Source: Meloidogyne chitwoodi
Lineage: Eukaryota; Nematoda; Chromadorea; Rhabditida; Meloidogynidae
Length of the DNA: 64,000 bases
Direction: 5' to 3'
NCBI GenBank assembly: GCA_015183035.1
Contig: JACZZP010000008.1
Location: forward strand, 1,488,001 to 1,552,000
In this document: piece after piece, positions 49,385 to 63,928 of the stretch
Layout: every line of letters begins with the position of its first letter
How positions within the stretch are numbered: the first letter of the stretch is position 1
The notes under the pieces: model-generated
What the model saw: only the letters and a program-made list of their open reading frames with translations
Databases searched by the model: none
Told to the model about the DNA's origin: nothing
Program-made: the position numbers and the translations under genes

Positions 49385-50040
49385 ATTTGGCACTTGTGTA
49401 GATGGGAGGGTATTTTTTGCGGACTTTTTTTTTTTATTTTTTCTCAAGATAATAAGAGTGTACCTGGACTAAAAACGTGTAAATGTTTTTTACCTTGTCA
49501 TTTAATTTTTACTTTATTACGATTATACAACAAAATCAACTTACAAGAAGGGCTTCAGCAATGGTTGGTAGTACATTAGAACCAAAAAGCACATTGGATC
49601 TATTGGGAGTGTTTTATTCTCCATTTTTGGGCCATGGTTGGTTGGTTTTCAAGCAAACTTGGACCTATTCGTTGAAATTTATTGAAGTATTTTATAGTTC
49701 GTGTAAAGGCAAAACACAATCAGACCAAAATACCTTCTACACATTAGAGTAAATTTCAAGAAAATAGGTCCAAGTTTGCTCGAATTCTAACCAGCCATGG
49801 GCCCAAAAATGGAGAAGTAATAAATCACTCCCAATAGATCCAAATATGTTTTTGGTGATATTTAACATGTATTTTATAAATTTTTGGAATCATGTTTCAA
49901 TTTTACTATTACGAACGATTTGTTAACAAATGTACACCTCTTACTGCCTTCAGGCAAAAATCAATCAAAAAACATAAAAATAATATATAATTTGTCCGCA
50001 AAAAATACCCTCCCATCTACACAAGTGCCGAAAATTGCCA
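49385..50040. repeat. Large degenerate foldback element
   Basis: The ends are inverted copies: GGCACTTGTGTAGATGGGAG (about 49,390) continuing GGTATTTTTTGCGGAC, and the complement ending CTCCCATCTACACAAGTGCC at about 50,031. A second inner inverted pair (TGGATCTATTGGGAGTG at about 49,594; CACTCCCAATAGATCCA at about 49,826) flanks CTCCATTTTTGGGCC/GGGCCCAAAAATGGAG. The roughly 650-bp unit fills the gap between the tail-to-tail tmed-10 and spastin genes. Small ORFs within it are not coding. Confidence 0.8.
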
Positions 50041-50104
50041 AATTTTGTTCACTATATCAAAAAATTTTTTGATTAGAATTCAAATATTCGTATTTATTCC
50101 CAAT

Positions 50105-52066
50105 TTATGCGTCTATTTGAGCGTGTCTTCTAGCAAATTCTATCAACTTTTGCCTATTTTCTTTATTCAATGATGGTTTTATTGTTGTTAATGCAGCTTC
50201 GAAGTCTTGTACATTCACTGGCCTTAAATGTGCAGCGGTATATTTATGAACATTTGCACGGTCGATTGAACGGAGCGGGATAAGTGCAGCACTCCGACAA
50301 AGCGCATCCAAATCAGAATAAGAATATCCGGCTGTTAAATCAGCTATATAACTGAAACGACGGAAATATTTTATGGTAATAAATTAAATTAGTTAAATAT
50401 CGTTCCCCACACGTAAAATTTCCATGGAATCCCAAAGCCACGGAAGTTATTCCAGTCTCTACAAAAAAATATTCTTACTAGAGTTATTCATATGCGTTTT
50501 TCCGGTTACCGAAAATTTCCGCGGTATTTACCGTGAATAACTCTAATTCTTACAATTAAATAGCTACAAACTAACTATAAATCTCCATCATTTAATGCAA
50601 CTTGTGTGTTTGACCCGTGAAATGTTGATTTAATCATTGATGCTCTAGCTTGTTTTTCTGGCAAATCAATGAATATCCTTTTTGGAAAACGCCTTAAAAT
50701 TCCTTCATCTAATTCATTTGGTCTATTTGTTGCTCCTAAAACAAGAATTCGATCCTCTGATTTATTTGCACATCCATCCATCTGAATTAAAAATTCTGTT
50801 TTTACACGTCTAGCTGCACCATTCTCTTGTTCAGATCGTTCACAAAGCATTGAATCTACTTCATCTGTTATTATTTTTTAATTAAATTTTATTATCAAAA
50901 ATAAACCGATAAAAATTATGGAAGGTTGAGCATTCCTTGCAACCTGAAATAATGCTTGTACCATTTTTTCTCCATCACCGACCCATTTTGACATTATTGT
51001 TGCAGCCGAGATATTAAAAAATGTTGAATGACATTCACTTGCCAAAGCTTTAGCAATCATTGTTTTTCCATTTCCTGGAGGACCAAATAGCAAAATTCCT
51101 TTGCATGGGGCACGTAATCCAGTAAATAACTTTGGATTGAGAGATGGCAATATCTAACAATAAGTATTTTTTAGTTTAATAAATTACTTTAAAAATATTT
51201 TTACTTACTACGCTTTCTTCCAATGATTCTTTTGCAGCTTGATTTCCTTCAACATCACAAAGGGTAATTTTTTCAGAATCCGCCAAAACAGTAGAAAGAA
51301 TTTCCTCGCCAAACTTTGAATTTACACCCTTTAAAAGCTTGGAATGTGTAATTGATGACGAAGAGGAAGGAGCCTAGAATTTAATAAAATAAAGTAAGAA
51401 ATGTTTATAAAAAATTATCTTACACTTGTGGTAGCAATTATTTCTCGTGTTGGTCTCCTAAATGATCTACTAACTGCAACAATTCTGTTTGGTTCATTAG
51501 ACTTATTAGAGCGTTCATCCTCTTCTAAATTATCAAAAATAAATATTAAAAAATTAAAGATAAAAACCTAATTTTGCCAGCCTTTCTTTTACAGATCCAA
51601 GAAAATTTCCCAGTTTTTCCTGTTGTAGACTGATTTCAGAATGTTTGTATGGAGGGCAGGAAGAAAGTCTAGTGGACAGGGCAGATTCTAGATCACGCAT
51701 AGCCGATTTATAAAGAAGGATGACTCCCCGTTTGTTTGTTCCTAAATTGATTTTTAGATATTAATCTTTTTATATTTAATTTTAAACCAATACTAACAAT
51801 ATAAATATTTTTTAAATAAACCAACTTGTCTCATCTGCCTCTATTGCCTTTTTTACACTTTGTCTGGCAAGATTGCTTCTCTTATTGAATAAAGAATAGT
51901 TTGAATACGCAACATCGTCATTTGCAGGCGTAGCTTTAGATTTTGACATTAATTGTTGATCTTGTTGAGTTTCAATTATTCGTTCTCTTTTAAAAATTCT
52001 TTCAAAAAAACGTGAAAAGTAAAATGCCAGTGTACGTTGAAAAATCAGCAATAAATTTATAAGCAT
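50105..52066 (-). CDS. spas-1: Spastin (AAA microtubule-severing ATPase)
   Basis: Multi-exon. The N-terminus [20 protein letters not shown] resembles the hydrophobic hairpin of long spastin isoforms (ER/lipid-droplet association). An MIT-like helical region follows ([20 protein letters not shown], about 51,740-51,570), then a Ser/Arg linker, then the AAA domain: Walker [16 protein letters not shown] (about 51,090), pore-loop region [19 protein letters not shown], Walker [15 protein letters not shown] formed across an intron (G|AT), [33 protein letters not shown] (sensor and Arg fingers), [13 protein letters not shown], and the C-terminal helix ending RRHAQIDA. It hexamerises on tubulin tails to sever microtubules. 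[20 protein letters not shown] favours spastin over fidgetin or katanin. Stop TAA at 50105. Confidence 0.9.
50480..50544. repeat. Small palindrome in a spastin intron
   Basis: AGAGTTATTCA at 50,480-50,490 is mirrored by TGAATAACTCT at 50,534-50,544. A GC-richer centre (TTCCGGTTACCG, CCGCGGTATTTACCG) lies within the roughly 220-nt intron before the last exon. It looks like a miniature foldback insertion. Confidence 0.55.
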
Positions 52067-52437
52067 AAAAACTGCAATTTTAAATTTTATTTAAAAAATA
52101 AAAAAATTAAAATTTTAAACTTTAATTAAAAATATTTGAGAGGCTGAACCATTTAAAACTCCTAAAAATATAAATTAATGTTATTTAAAACGTAATTTTA
52201 AGTAAATTTAATTGAGTAGGGGCATTTTGTCACCAATTGTTAATTTATACATTTTGTCAATTAATAAACCAAAAGCTTTAATGAAAAAATAAAAAGAAGT
52301 AAATGAATGGTTCTTATTGTTAGAAAAATTAATCACAAATAATCAAGAATAAATAATTATTTATTCATTTAATAAATTTATCTGGCAATTATTAATATTT
52401 AAACGTAATTACACAAATAAAATATTTTACAGCATAT
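52067..52437. other. Intergenic gap with candidate SL acceptor for spastin
   Basis: On the minus strand AAATTGCAG ends at 52,072, 5 nt before the spastin ATG, a likely trans-splice acceptor. The remaining roughly 360 nt between the PTPMT1-like and spastin genes are AT-rich with nothing else recognised. Confidence 0.5.
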
Positions 52438-53338
52438 TTAATTCTTTGATGCTTCTAACCGATCAAGATGTTGACGAAATTCATTTGCAGTTTGCATATG
52501 GACTTCGTGAAGCAATACTTGTGGACGATGCTTAAAAAAATAATATTTTAAATAAATTAAACTAAATCACCCTGGAAATTGTTTCTTTTGCCTCTTCAAC
52601 AGCGTGCCCATATTTATACATCAAATAACAAACAGCAACAGTGGCACTTCTTGTTCTTCCAGCCTATAAAAAATAGATAAAGATTTAATTAAATTTTTAA
52701 ACACCTTGCAATGAATATAACAAGTTTTGCCTTCATTTGTTATTCTTTCAATAAATTCAACAGCAATCATCATATTTTTCTGGGAAGTTGTGCCTAAAAT
52801 AATAAAATATTAATTAAGAAATGAGCTTATAAAATGTTTTAATACAAAATTGAAACCAAAAAAGTCTTTCATTGGTGTGTGATGAAATTGAATTCCATTT
52901 TTTATCCATTCCTTAGGTTTAATTGCTCCCCAAGCGGCGTCTAGTTCAAATTGTTCTGTGCAACATACCTAATTATAATTAATATGTAGTAGGGTTGCAA
53001 ATTTTAGTTGCTAAAAACGAAAAACAGTGACTAAAATAGTTGCTAATGGAAAAAAATTTATAAAATTTAGTTTTATCGTCTTCAGCGTAAATTAAAAAAC
53101 CAAAATTCGAACCCTAATAATTAATTCAAAATATGATTTTTTCTATGAAAATATAACTAACCACTCCACCAACTTCTTCCTCATTCTTTAAAACTTCAAG
53201 CATAGAAGTAAAAGGAAGAGCGCCAAGTATTAAAGTTTCATTAACACGGGAATACCAGCTCCATTTAGTTGGTTGAATATAATTACGAAATAAATTGTAA
53301 GCGAGTGTTGGATAAAAAGCAATACCACCTCCAATCAT
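52438..53338 (-). CDS. PTPMT1-like dual-specificity phosphatase
   Basis: Five exons from ATG 53338 to TAA 52438. Sequence features in order are YNLFRNYIQPTKWSWYSRVN, ILGALPFTSMLEVLKNEEEV, GGVVVCCTE, PMKDFFGF, a helical IAVEFIERI segment, and the P-loop YIHCKAGRTRSATVAVCYLM (HCx5R complete; formed across an intron), then HRPQVLLHE. The CKAGRxRSAT P-loop and the WSWYSRVN start are typical of PTPMT1, the mitochondrial phosphatidylglycerophosphate phosphatase of cardiolipin synthesis. Its length of about 195 residues is normal. The N-terminal hydrophobic GGGIAFYPTLAYNLF fits mitochondrial targeting. It lies same-strand between LMBR1-domain protein and spastin genes. Confidence 0.88.
52989..53117. 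repeat. Short TIR element in a PTPMT1-like intron
   Basis: TAGGGTTGCAAATTTTAG near 52,990 is mirrored imperfectly by AAAATTCGAACCCTA near 53,101-53,116. The repeat flanks about 100 bp of sequence inside the first intron. Probably a MITE remnant. Confidence 0.45.
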
Positions 53339-53556
53339 TTTTTCCTTTAAAATAATTATTAAATATAAAATTCAACCAGAAAATATAAAATTATAAATAT
53401 TTAATGTTTCTAACATAAATTAAAAAAAAAACAAAAGAAATGATGCCCACATTTTATTCAATAAAAGATTTTTTGGTTTATACAAAACAAAAATGCATTA
53501 ATTATATTGTTAAATATTAAAAACTAGAAATCAATTTTTATTTTTTATCTAATCAA

Positions 53557-56503
53557 TTAAATATCATCAAAAAAATTTCTATTTTTGGAATGTATAAAAT
53601 CATTATTGTTTGAAGTATCATCACATTGAGAAAGTTGTTGGTATTGAATTTGTCGAGATGGAACTCCAAATTCTAAATCATCAGGCATAAAGTGGCCAGA
53701 CTAAATGTTAAATTAAGAAAAGTAGATAAGAGAAATTTTTAAAATTAAATTTTTAGAAATTATGTTTCATTGACTGAAGTTACTGTTCTTTTTATTTTCA
53801 TTTAACTTTAATTAAATTCTCTTAAAATTTTATTATAATTTTTTTTATTTATATACCTCATTTGTATCAATTAATCGACTTCCTTCAGGAATATCCACAA
53901 TTGGTTCCATTATTGTTTTTTGAATATTATCAAATACAATTCCACCACTTTTTGTATTTTTAAATGCTTTATTTCTTTCCTCACGGTTGGCAGAACGTAC
54001 TAAACGATTGCGTTCAAGTGATACAAGTGCTCTTCCACTATTAACCATTTCTGTTGTCATTATATCATCTTCTATAAACTGATCTATGCCCAAATAATGA
54101 AGAAAATGAGAACCCAAACTGAAGTAAAAAAATAAATAATTTTTTTTAAAGAAAATTAATTTACCGAAACCAATTGGCAAAACATAAAAGAACAATAACA
54201 ATTGGAAGATAAATATTTATTCCTTCAGCCAACTTTAAAAAATAATAATACATAGTTTTAATTTTAAAGTCAAAAAACTAACCCAAGGAATTATTTCAAG
54301 ATGACCCATCAACTAAACAATAAAATTAAAAATTTAATATTTTTAAATATATTTTACTCCAGTAAATTGAGTTTCAATTTTCGCATCTCGTATTTTTGTA
54401 ACGGCTGAATCCAAATGAATCATTCCAAGAAAGTTTAAACACATTGGAGCAGTAAGTCGGCAAATAAGCCTAAATAATTATTCAAATATGTTTTGCAAAA
54501 ATTAAAAAAAAACATTGCAGAGAATATAAGAGAATTCTCATCAGTCATTCCATTTGAATCAAGTCTATAATATCGATAAATTCTCAATTGAAAAATTGTA
54601 TAATAGGCACAAATACACAAATAAAAGATCATTGCAATGGCACAAATCTTAAATTAAACATTTACTTTTTATTTGAAAAAACTTAGAAAAAACCTGAATA
54701 AATTTGTAATGATAATGTTTAGCCAAATTATGAAGTAACAAAGCAGCTAAAGAAAGTTGAGGGCTAGAAATAAAGAATGTACACTCGCTCCAAAGAATTA
54801 GAGTTGTCATTATGGTAAATATAATAGCCAAAAACTGCAAAAATATATTTATACACAATATTTACTTAGTTAGTAAAAATATCTAGAATACCTTAAAAAG
54901 AAATAGTTTAAAACTGCAATGCCAAAATAATTGAATTCTCTCAGGTACTGCAGGAAATTCAAAACGACAAAAGCTGGATTTTTCATAAAATTTCAATTTT
55001 TGATGTTTAGAAAATGTTGTCCATTTTTTAGTAATTTTTCCCATACGTTCAGAAAGTTCAACATCTTCCAAATAGAAACTTTTCTCTAATAAAGAACACC
55101 ATTGGATTTGGCAACGTTGATGAGTTTGAACCGCTCGAATTACTTTTCTATGTAATTTTACCTGAAATTATTAAGGTTAATTTAAACAAATTTAAATAAC
55201 CAGATAAGAATTCTGACTGACAGTTTCCAAATCCGGTTGTGCGTCTCTCCGTGAAGAATGCGTTGCAAACGAATTTTCTCCGTTATATTCTCTCAAACTT
55301 GTTAAATTTCCATTGGAAATATCATTTGAAAATTTTGCTGAAATTTGACGAATTTTTTCACGAGCCTCACCACGTGAATTTTTCAACAAATTTAATACAT
55401 ATTTTGTTTCACTAAAAAAAATATAAAAAATTTAAGAATAAATTAAAATACTTATAAGCCTCAAGCAAAGCATCTTCCGATTCGTTTTTTTCCGAAGAAA
55501 GTTTGTCAATTTCAAAATAAGTTCGTCGCAACCGGTAACCTATTAAATTAGTTATTCGTTTAAATAATAAAAATAGATTAACCATGAATTCCCATCCGCC
55601 AAAATAATCTGGGAACTTCAAATAGACCATAACCAAGTAAGATTACCAGTAAAAAAATTCCCCAAGTGTTGGAAGCAGATACGACTAAAATTTTTAGACT
55701 TAAGCTGAAATAAAAAATATGTATAAAAAAATAAATTCAAAAAATACTTACAAATTTAGACTAATTCCTTTAGAGACAATATAAATAAAAAGAAATGTTA
55801 ATGATGAAAAATAAATTCCATAATAAAGCGCATTGCTGTAAACGGCAAACCTAATACGGCTTTTAAAAGTGAAATCCCCAGCTTTTGCATAGCTTTGAAT
55901 CATAGGCAATAATATCCTATAAACATTAAAATAATAATATAAAAAATTCATAAAAACCATGTAAGAAATTGTGACCCCCAATATACAATTCGCCAAAGTA
56001 GAAAAAGAGGTTTATCCTACAATTTAGAAGCAAAAAGTTCAAAATATTTATTTAAAAAATACTTCAATATATCCACCAGGTTCTTCACAAAAAGATGTTG
56101 AATTCGAAATCAAACCATTATTCTCATGAGAACTGAGATCAATTTGATTAGAAAATTTCTTTTCATCTCCTGTCCATAAAGCAGATTGTTCTGTTGTACA
56201 TTTTTTGTAGAATGTCTAAAATTTTATTGAAAAAATAAAATAAAATTACTCACAATTGCTACATCCAATGGAAGGACAATAATAATAATAAATGAGAAAA
56301 ACCATCCTTAATTAAAAATAGAAAATCAATCATTTAAAAATCAATTAATAGAAAATATATTAAAAAATAACAAAATTTTTACCAAAAAAAGTAGGTAAAG
56401 CAATAATCAGTCTTTGCCTTCTAAGATGTGCGTAATTATTTAATGTATAAAATGTGAAACACAAAACTAATATTAATTGAGAGGCTAAAAGTCCAGCACC
56501 CAT
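53557..56503 (-). CDS. LMBR1 domain-containing protein 2 homologue
   Basis: About 13 short exons. It starts [20 protein letters not shown] and has many TM segments in the LMBR1 pattern: [18 protein letters not shown], a lumenal Cys/sequon loop, [34 protein letters not shown] (a highly conserved LMBD2 motif), [45 protein letters not shown] cytoplasmic coiled-coil region follows, then a second TM block ([60 protein letters not shown]) and a polar tail ending [12 protein letters not shown]2-type proteins are multi-pass membrane proteins implicated in receptor signalling and trafficking; the biochemical role is unresolved. The start follows an acceptor-like TTTCTTTCTTCAG on the minus strand by about 35 nt. 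Confidence 0.88.
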
Positions 56504-57050
56504 TAATATTAAATTAGTCAATTTTTTATTTTAACTGAAGAAAGAAAAACATAAAGAGAAACAACTTCATATTTAATTGTTGTCATGCATCGATAGAATT
56601 TATGTTTATTGAAGTAATAAAGTATTTATAGCAAAAGAATTTCTTCAAATTAACTACGCTCAACTGGCTCGCTTTCAAAGAGCCAAGACAAACCGGACCT
56701 AAAGCAAAATACTAGAAAAATAAAAAATATTTAAAAGAAATTTCATGAAGATTATCAAACAAATGTTCAAACGGTTATGGGGCAAAATATCAAGATATTA
56801 AAATAGGATTAAGTTCTTTAGAAATTTAATTCGTTTTTTATACCTAGATTTAATCTTTTGAAGTCCAAAATAGTCATAAGATGTATGCGTTCATATTAAT
56901 GTATTTAAGCATGCCCATTTAAAATATAAGTTCGAAAGAACGATTAAACTAACAATATTTGTAAATTAATTTATCGAAAAAGCAAAACAATAATATGTGA
57001 TGAAATGAAATGAATATCAAAAACAAAAAACAACTAAGACTTTTTTTAAA
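56504..57050. other. Intergenic region between hsp-6 and the LMBR1-domain gene
   Basis: About 550 bp on the path of a same-strand cluster. It contains a pyrimidine-rich CAG acceptor close to the LMBR1-domain start and a small hairpin (TGGCTC at 56,665 / GAGCCA at 56,680). No ORF or RNA gene recognised. It is longer than the roughly 100 bp usual within C. elegans operons. Confidence 0.4.
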
Positions 57051-59489
<2,439 letters not shown>

Positions 59490-59849
59490 TTTTGTCAAAA
59501 AATAAAAATATTTGTAAAATTCTAAAAATAACAAATCAATAAAGAAAATGTTGATACCAACCCCTAACAAGTACCTAAATTATGATAAGAAAAATTTTCA
59601 TTCATAAATAGAATTTTCTAAGTTTCTGTTACTCTCCAGTAATACTATGATATTTTTTTAAAGAACAGTTCGGTGTTGAAAGGACAGTTTGTAACGAATA
59701 TTTCCCTTTTTTAGTATAGACAGATCGTCATAACTCCAATATTGGACAAATGGTCCAAAAATAAGGAACAAAATGGTCAGGTATAAAACCCTTTTAAGAC
59801 TTATGTAACCATTAGGTTCAAATAATCTTTTAATCATTTGTGTACTTAA
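59490..59849. promoter_or_regulatory. Shared divergent promoter, hsp-6 / MIF4G gene
   Basis: Only 360 bp separate the start codons of hsp-6 (-) and the MIF4G-domain gene (+), so both promoters must lie here. On the minus strand a TATTTTTAG acceptor-like site about 35 nt before the hsp-6 ATG suggests trans-splicing. No specific factor site was identified. Confidence 0.55.
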
Positions 59850-61194
59850 ATGTGTGATAATGCGAAAAGGTTAACTTCAAGATCGCGTTCTCGGCCATCT
59901 TTAGAGTTATATAAACCTCCAGGTAATTTTTATTTGATATTTAATTTCAGTTATTACTTTTAGTACTTCGTGGAAAAAATTCGGTTCCCCGTAATGTTCA
60001 AAATGTAGAATTTTTTGAAGAAAATAACCAAAAAGAAAGTTTATATTCATTACCCAAACAAGGTTAGAGTTTATTAAATTTAAAATATTTCTTAACTTTA
60101 AAAAAATAAATTTTAAAGTTTTTTTAGAAAATAAAAATGTAAATCAATTACCAAAATCTTCATCTAGTAAATATTTTCAAAAATCTACAGAAATATTATT
60201 AGAACAACAAACTCTTAATTCTTCACTTAAAAATTTAAAAGAAAATGAAAAACTTTCAACTCTACCACCAATTGATTTCGATGTTTTAATTAATATTTTA
60301 CGTTCTTTTTTTGCAAAAGAAAAACAAGATGTTAATGAAATTGGAAATTTTCTTATTTTAAATTGTTCTGAAAATTTGGCTAAACAAGCTGGAATTTTTA
60401 TTATTAAATATTTGACTGAGGATTGCTTAAAAAGTAACAAAAAACTGTTCAAAAAAGGAGTTCTTTCTAAGGTTTTTTTAAATCAAAAAAAAATTTAGTT
60501 TTCTTTACGAAATTATTACAAATTATAATAAAAAATATTAAAAATTTATTTAAATTAAAGAAAAAACAAATATTTTTATTTATTTATTTTTAGATATTTA
60601 TTGTATTATCTAATAATTCAATAACTAAACATTTTTACAATGGAGTAATTTTAGCACTTGAACGATATTTTGAATGTAAAGATCAATTACGTGGTGAAAA
60701 AGAAATTAAAGAAAATGAAAAAATAGAAGAATCTTTTTATTTTTTAGTTTGGCAAAATTTTATTTTTTTAACTTTTGAATTGGCACAAATTGTTAATGAA
60801 GGTTTATTTTTAATTTTTAATTAAATCTTTTATTTTTAGAAAGGGTGATTCTTTTAATTTTTGATATTTTTGATTATTTACTTGATAAACAAATATTAAA
60901 TTCTTTAAGAATTTCTGAGGTAAAATTATTTTTTATTTTTTAAAATAATCTTAAATAAAAATAAATTAATAATATTTTTAGTTAGAATCTATTTTATCAA
61001 TATTAATGTTAATTGGTAATCGTTTAGAATTAGATTATCCTTTACAAATGGATCAATTACGTATTTTATTACGAAATGCTTCTTTAAATGCAAAAGAAAG
61101 TTGGGAACGTAAAATGATTTTATTAATGATTGAATTAAGTATTGTTAATTGGAAAATTGTTCCACAAATTGAAGAATTTTATTATACAATTTAA
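59850..61194 (+). CDS. MIF4G-domain protein (MIF4GD/PAIP1-like)
   Basis: Multi-exon, starting MCDNAKRLTSRSRSRPSLEL followed by YKPP. The second exon is joined through CCA G|TA CTT (VLRGKNSVPRNVQNVEFFEE). After a polar linker comes an all-helical region: DFDVLINILRSFFAKEKQDV, LAKQAGIFIIKYLTEDCLKS, KLFKKGVLSKIFIV, YFECKDQLRGEK, FLVWQNFIFLTFELAQIVNE, QLRILLRNASLNAKESWERK, and the end IVNWKIVPQIEEFYYTI. The order of helices and the terminal W-K-x-x-P...YY resemble MIF4GD (SLIP1) and related PAIP1/CTIF MIF4G domains, which link translation factors and mRNA-binding proteins. The partner is unknown. Stop TAA at 61192-61194. Confidence 0.72.
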
Positions 61195-61390
61195 TAATTA
61201 TTTTAAATATATTCTCTTTAAAAATATTATTTTTTAATATTTTTAATAACCTCAATTTCTATTCCCTTTTATTAAATTTTTTAAAATTTAATTCTTTTTA
61301 AACTTTTTTTATTTAAAAAATAAAATATTTTCTTTCTTTTCTCAATTTCTGTCATTTTTTAATTTTCTGATTTTTTTTAAATTCTTTCTA

Positions 61391-62660
61391 CTATTCAGGT
61401 CCAGACGTAAATTTAATTGTTCCTTGTGGTGTTAGTTTACATCTAAAATTAATAAATTAAAAAAATATTTAAAGAATAAACTTACTCAAGTTTATGACCA
61501 TTTTTAATTAATAGACCCTTTAAATATTAATTAATTATTTATTTTAAATATTTATTTTACATTTAAAGGTACTCTATATCCATCTTTTGATACACAATTA
61601 ACAACTTCTACAGCCCCTCCTTCTCTACATGTTTTATTAAAACGATGATTTTCAGTCCAATAATCACCAATATGTCTAATATTTCCATTTTCATCAGTAC
61701 ATTTAATTATTGGTGAAATAATAGGTCTTCCATATTGTTGTTGTTGTGAATTTATTATTGGTTGATTATTAGAATAATATTTTATTGGTTCAGAACGAGG
61801 AACTTTTTTAAATATTTATATAATTTAAAAATAATTATTTTACCTGTTTTAGTTCCACGAAATATTACTGTTCCATTTATAAATTGTTTACATTCCATTT
61901 CAAAACCTTTTTAAAAATATAAAAAATAATTATTTATTTAAAGTAAAAAACCTTCAATAAAACGTGTTCCATTTACTGCAACTTTATCTCCATTATCAGT
62001 TACACAAGCAAGTAATTTAGTTATTCCACCAGGCAAACATTCCAATTCAAATGATTTTTCTTGCCAAACACTTCCTTTAATTATTTAATTTATTTTATAT
62101 TTAATTAAAAATAACTAACCAACAGGATGTTCTTTATTACATAATGCATTTTGACTTGGAGACTAAAATAAAATAAATAAATATTAATTTAAAATAAAAA
62201 AATACTTGTATTAATCTAATACTTTGATCATCACTTAATTTACATTGCCAAACAAAATTTCCATCCTAAAAATTAAATAAAAATATATTTTAATTTTAAA
62301 TCTCTCCTTTTATTTAAATATTTATTTATTTTTACTTCAAGTGTTGTTTGTATTGGAACACGTCTAGAATCAGGCAATGCACAAGCAACAACTTCAGCAC
62401 GCCAAGATTTGTCAGCATTTATCTTAAAAAATGTTTTTTTTAATTAAAAAAATAAAAACTTAACTGTACATCTCATAACAAAAGCATTATTTTCCAACTA
62501 AAAATAAATAATAATAAAATTAAAATAAATTAATTACCCATTCATTTCCATTACGATAAGTAATTCCATTATAATAACAAGCAAATATTCCACAATTTAA
62601 GAAAATTGATAAAATAATAAATATTTTAAATAAATTGAATTTTGTAGAAGAAAAATACAT
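61391..62660 (-). CDS. Secreted Cys-repeat extracellular protein (MIG-18-like Fn1-type repeats, tentative)
   Basis: About ten small exons from ATG 62660 (MYFSSTKFNLFKIFIILSIF, a signal peptide ending near CGIFA) to TAG 61391. The mature part repeats a short module of the form W-x-E/N-x-x-F-x-x-x-C ... V-x-C-x-x-x-G-x-x-V/I: GITYRNGNEW..AFVMRC, SWRAEVVACALPDSRRVPIQ, GNFVWQCKL, VWQEKSFELECLPGG, LLACVTDNGDKVAVNGTRFI, FEMECKQFINGTVIF, then a Gln/Ser linker and CTDENGNIRHIGDYWTENHR, VVNCVSKDGYRVPL. This resembles the fibronectin-type-I-like domain named after C. elegans MIG-18, an extracellular-matrix class. The assignment is from motif memory and tentative; several N-glycosylation sequons support secretion. 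Confidence 0.6.
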
Positions 62661-63928
62661 TTTATTTATTAAAAATAATAATTATTTTTTTATTTATAAA
62701 ATTAATTTAAAGAAAATTAAAACAAATAATATTAAATATATTCCCCTATTTTTTATTTAATTTTTTCTTTAAAGAGAAATATCCACAGTTTTATTAAGTT
62801 GAAAAAAAAATATTTAAAAATTAAAAAAAAATTCTCTTCTTTGTTTTATAAAATATTTAATTTCTTAAAATGAGATTATATTTAAGGAAGAGGAATTATT
62901 TTATATTTTATTTATTCAGAAATGAATAATTAAAAAAAGAATGATTTTTTTAATTTTTATAAATTGTCTCATATAATAAAGGTAATTAATGTGATTTATT
63001 ATTTTTTAAAATATTTAAAGCATGATTTTTTTTAATTTTTTAAATTTTAAGATTTCTCAATTAAATATATAAATAATTTATTTATTGGCTATATCTTTTT
63101 TTTTTTAAATTAAATTGATTAAAATAATTAATATTATTCTTTTTTACCCTCTTCTCACGTTTTAAAGGATTAATTAATTAAAGAAAAAGTTTTTTGCGGA
63201 TTAAAATTTGCGGATAAATTTAATAAAAAATATTTAATATAATTATTTAAAAAAATATTTTTATCCGCAAATCTCTTTAATGAAAACTAAATAAAATAGA
63301 AAATGACAAGAACAGTTGGTAAAAATTATATATTTATTTATATAAAATAATAACAATATTACTATTAAAATATTTTTAATGGAATTGTTCTAAAAATAAT
63401 TTTTTGTTCTTTTTTCTTTTTTTTTCTATAATTTATTTTTTTTAATTTTATTTCTTAGTCTTTTAACATTTTTTATAAGATGGAATTTGGACTTGAAATT
63501 ATTGGAACTTTTTATTTAAAAAAATAAATTATTTTTAAATTTAAAATAATTCTTTTTTCGGTAAAATAAAATTAAAATTTTGTGAAGAATATATCTTCTT
63601 TCCCTTAATAATTTTATAAAAATTAATAAAAATATTTGAGTTATTTATTTTTAATATAAAAGAATAAATAAATAATTATATTATTTAGTAAAGGATAAAG
63701 GTTTTTTTAAACAAAATTTTGATCAAAACACAATAATTACTATTTATATAATTTTAATTTAATTTTTATTATTTTTTTATTTATAGACTAAATATACCTA
63801 ACCTTGAAAAATTAAAAATAGATTATTTAATTAATTTAATTTAAAAAATCAAAATTTAATAATTTAATTAAAATAATTTAAAAAAGAATTGCACATAAAA
63901 AATAATAATAATATAAAAAAATAATTTT
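62661..63928. other. AT-rich intergenic DNA
   Basis: About 1.3 kb, A/T-dominated, between two minus-strand genes. Apart from the hairpin at 63,206-63,272 nothing is recognised. Confidence 0.4.
63206..63272. repeat. 13-bp inverted repeat (hairpin)
   Basis: ATTTGCGGATAAA at 63,206-63,218 and TTTATCCGCAAAT at 63,260-63,272 are perfect complements around a 41-nt AT loop. An extra TTTTGCGGATTAAA copy lies just upstream (about 63,193). Likely a tiny foldback element. Confidence 0.5.

Noticed and set aside
49233..50072. Four plus-strand ORFs between tmed-10 and spastin
   Set aside because: They overlap each other in different frames and lie in the tmed-10 3' flank or in the foldback element, with inverted-repeat copies, so they are not genes.
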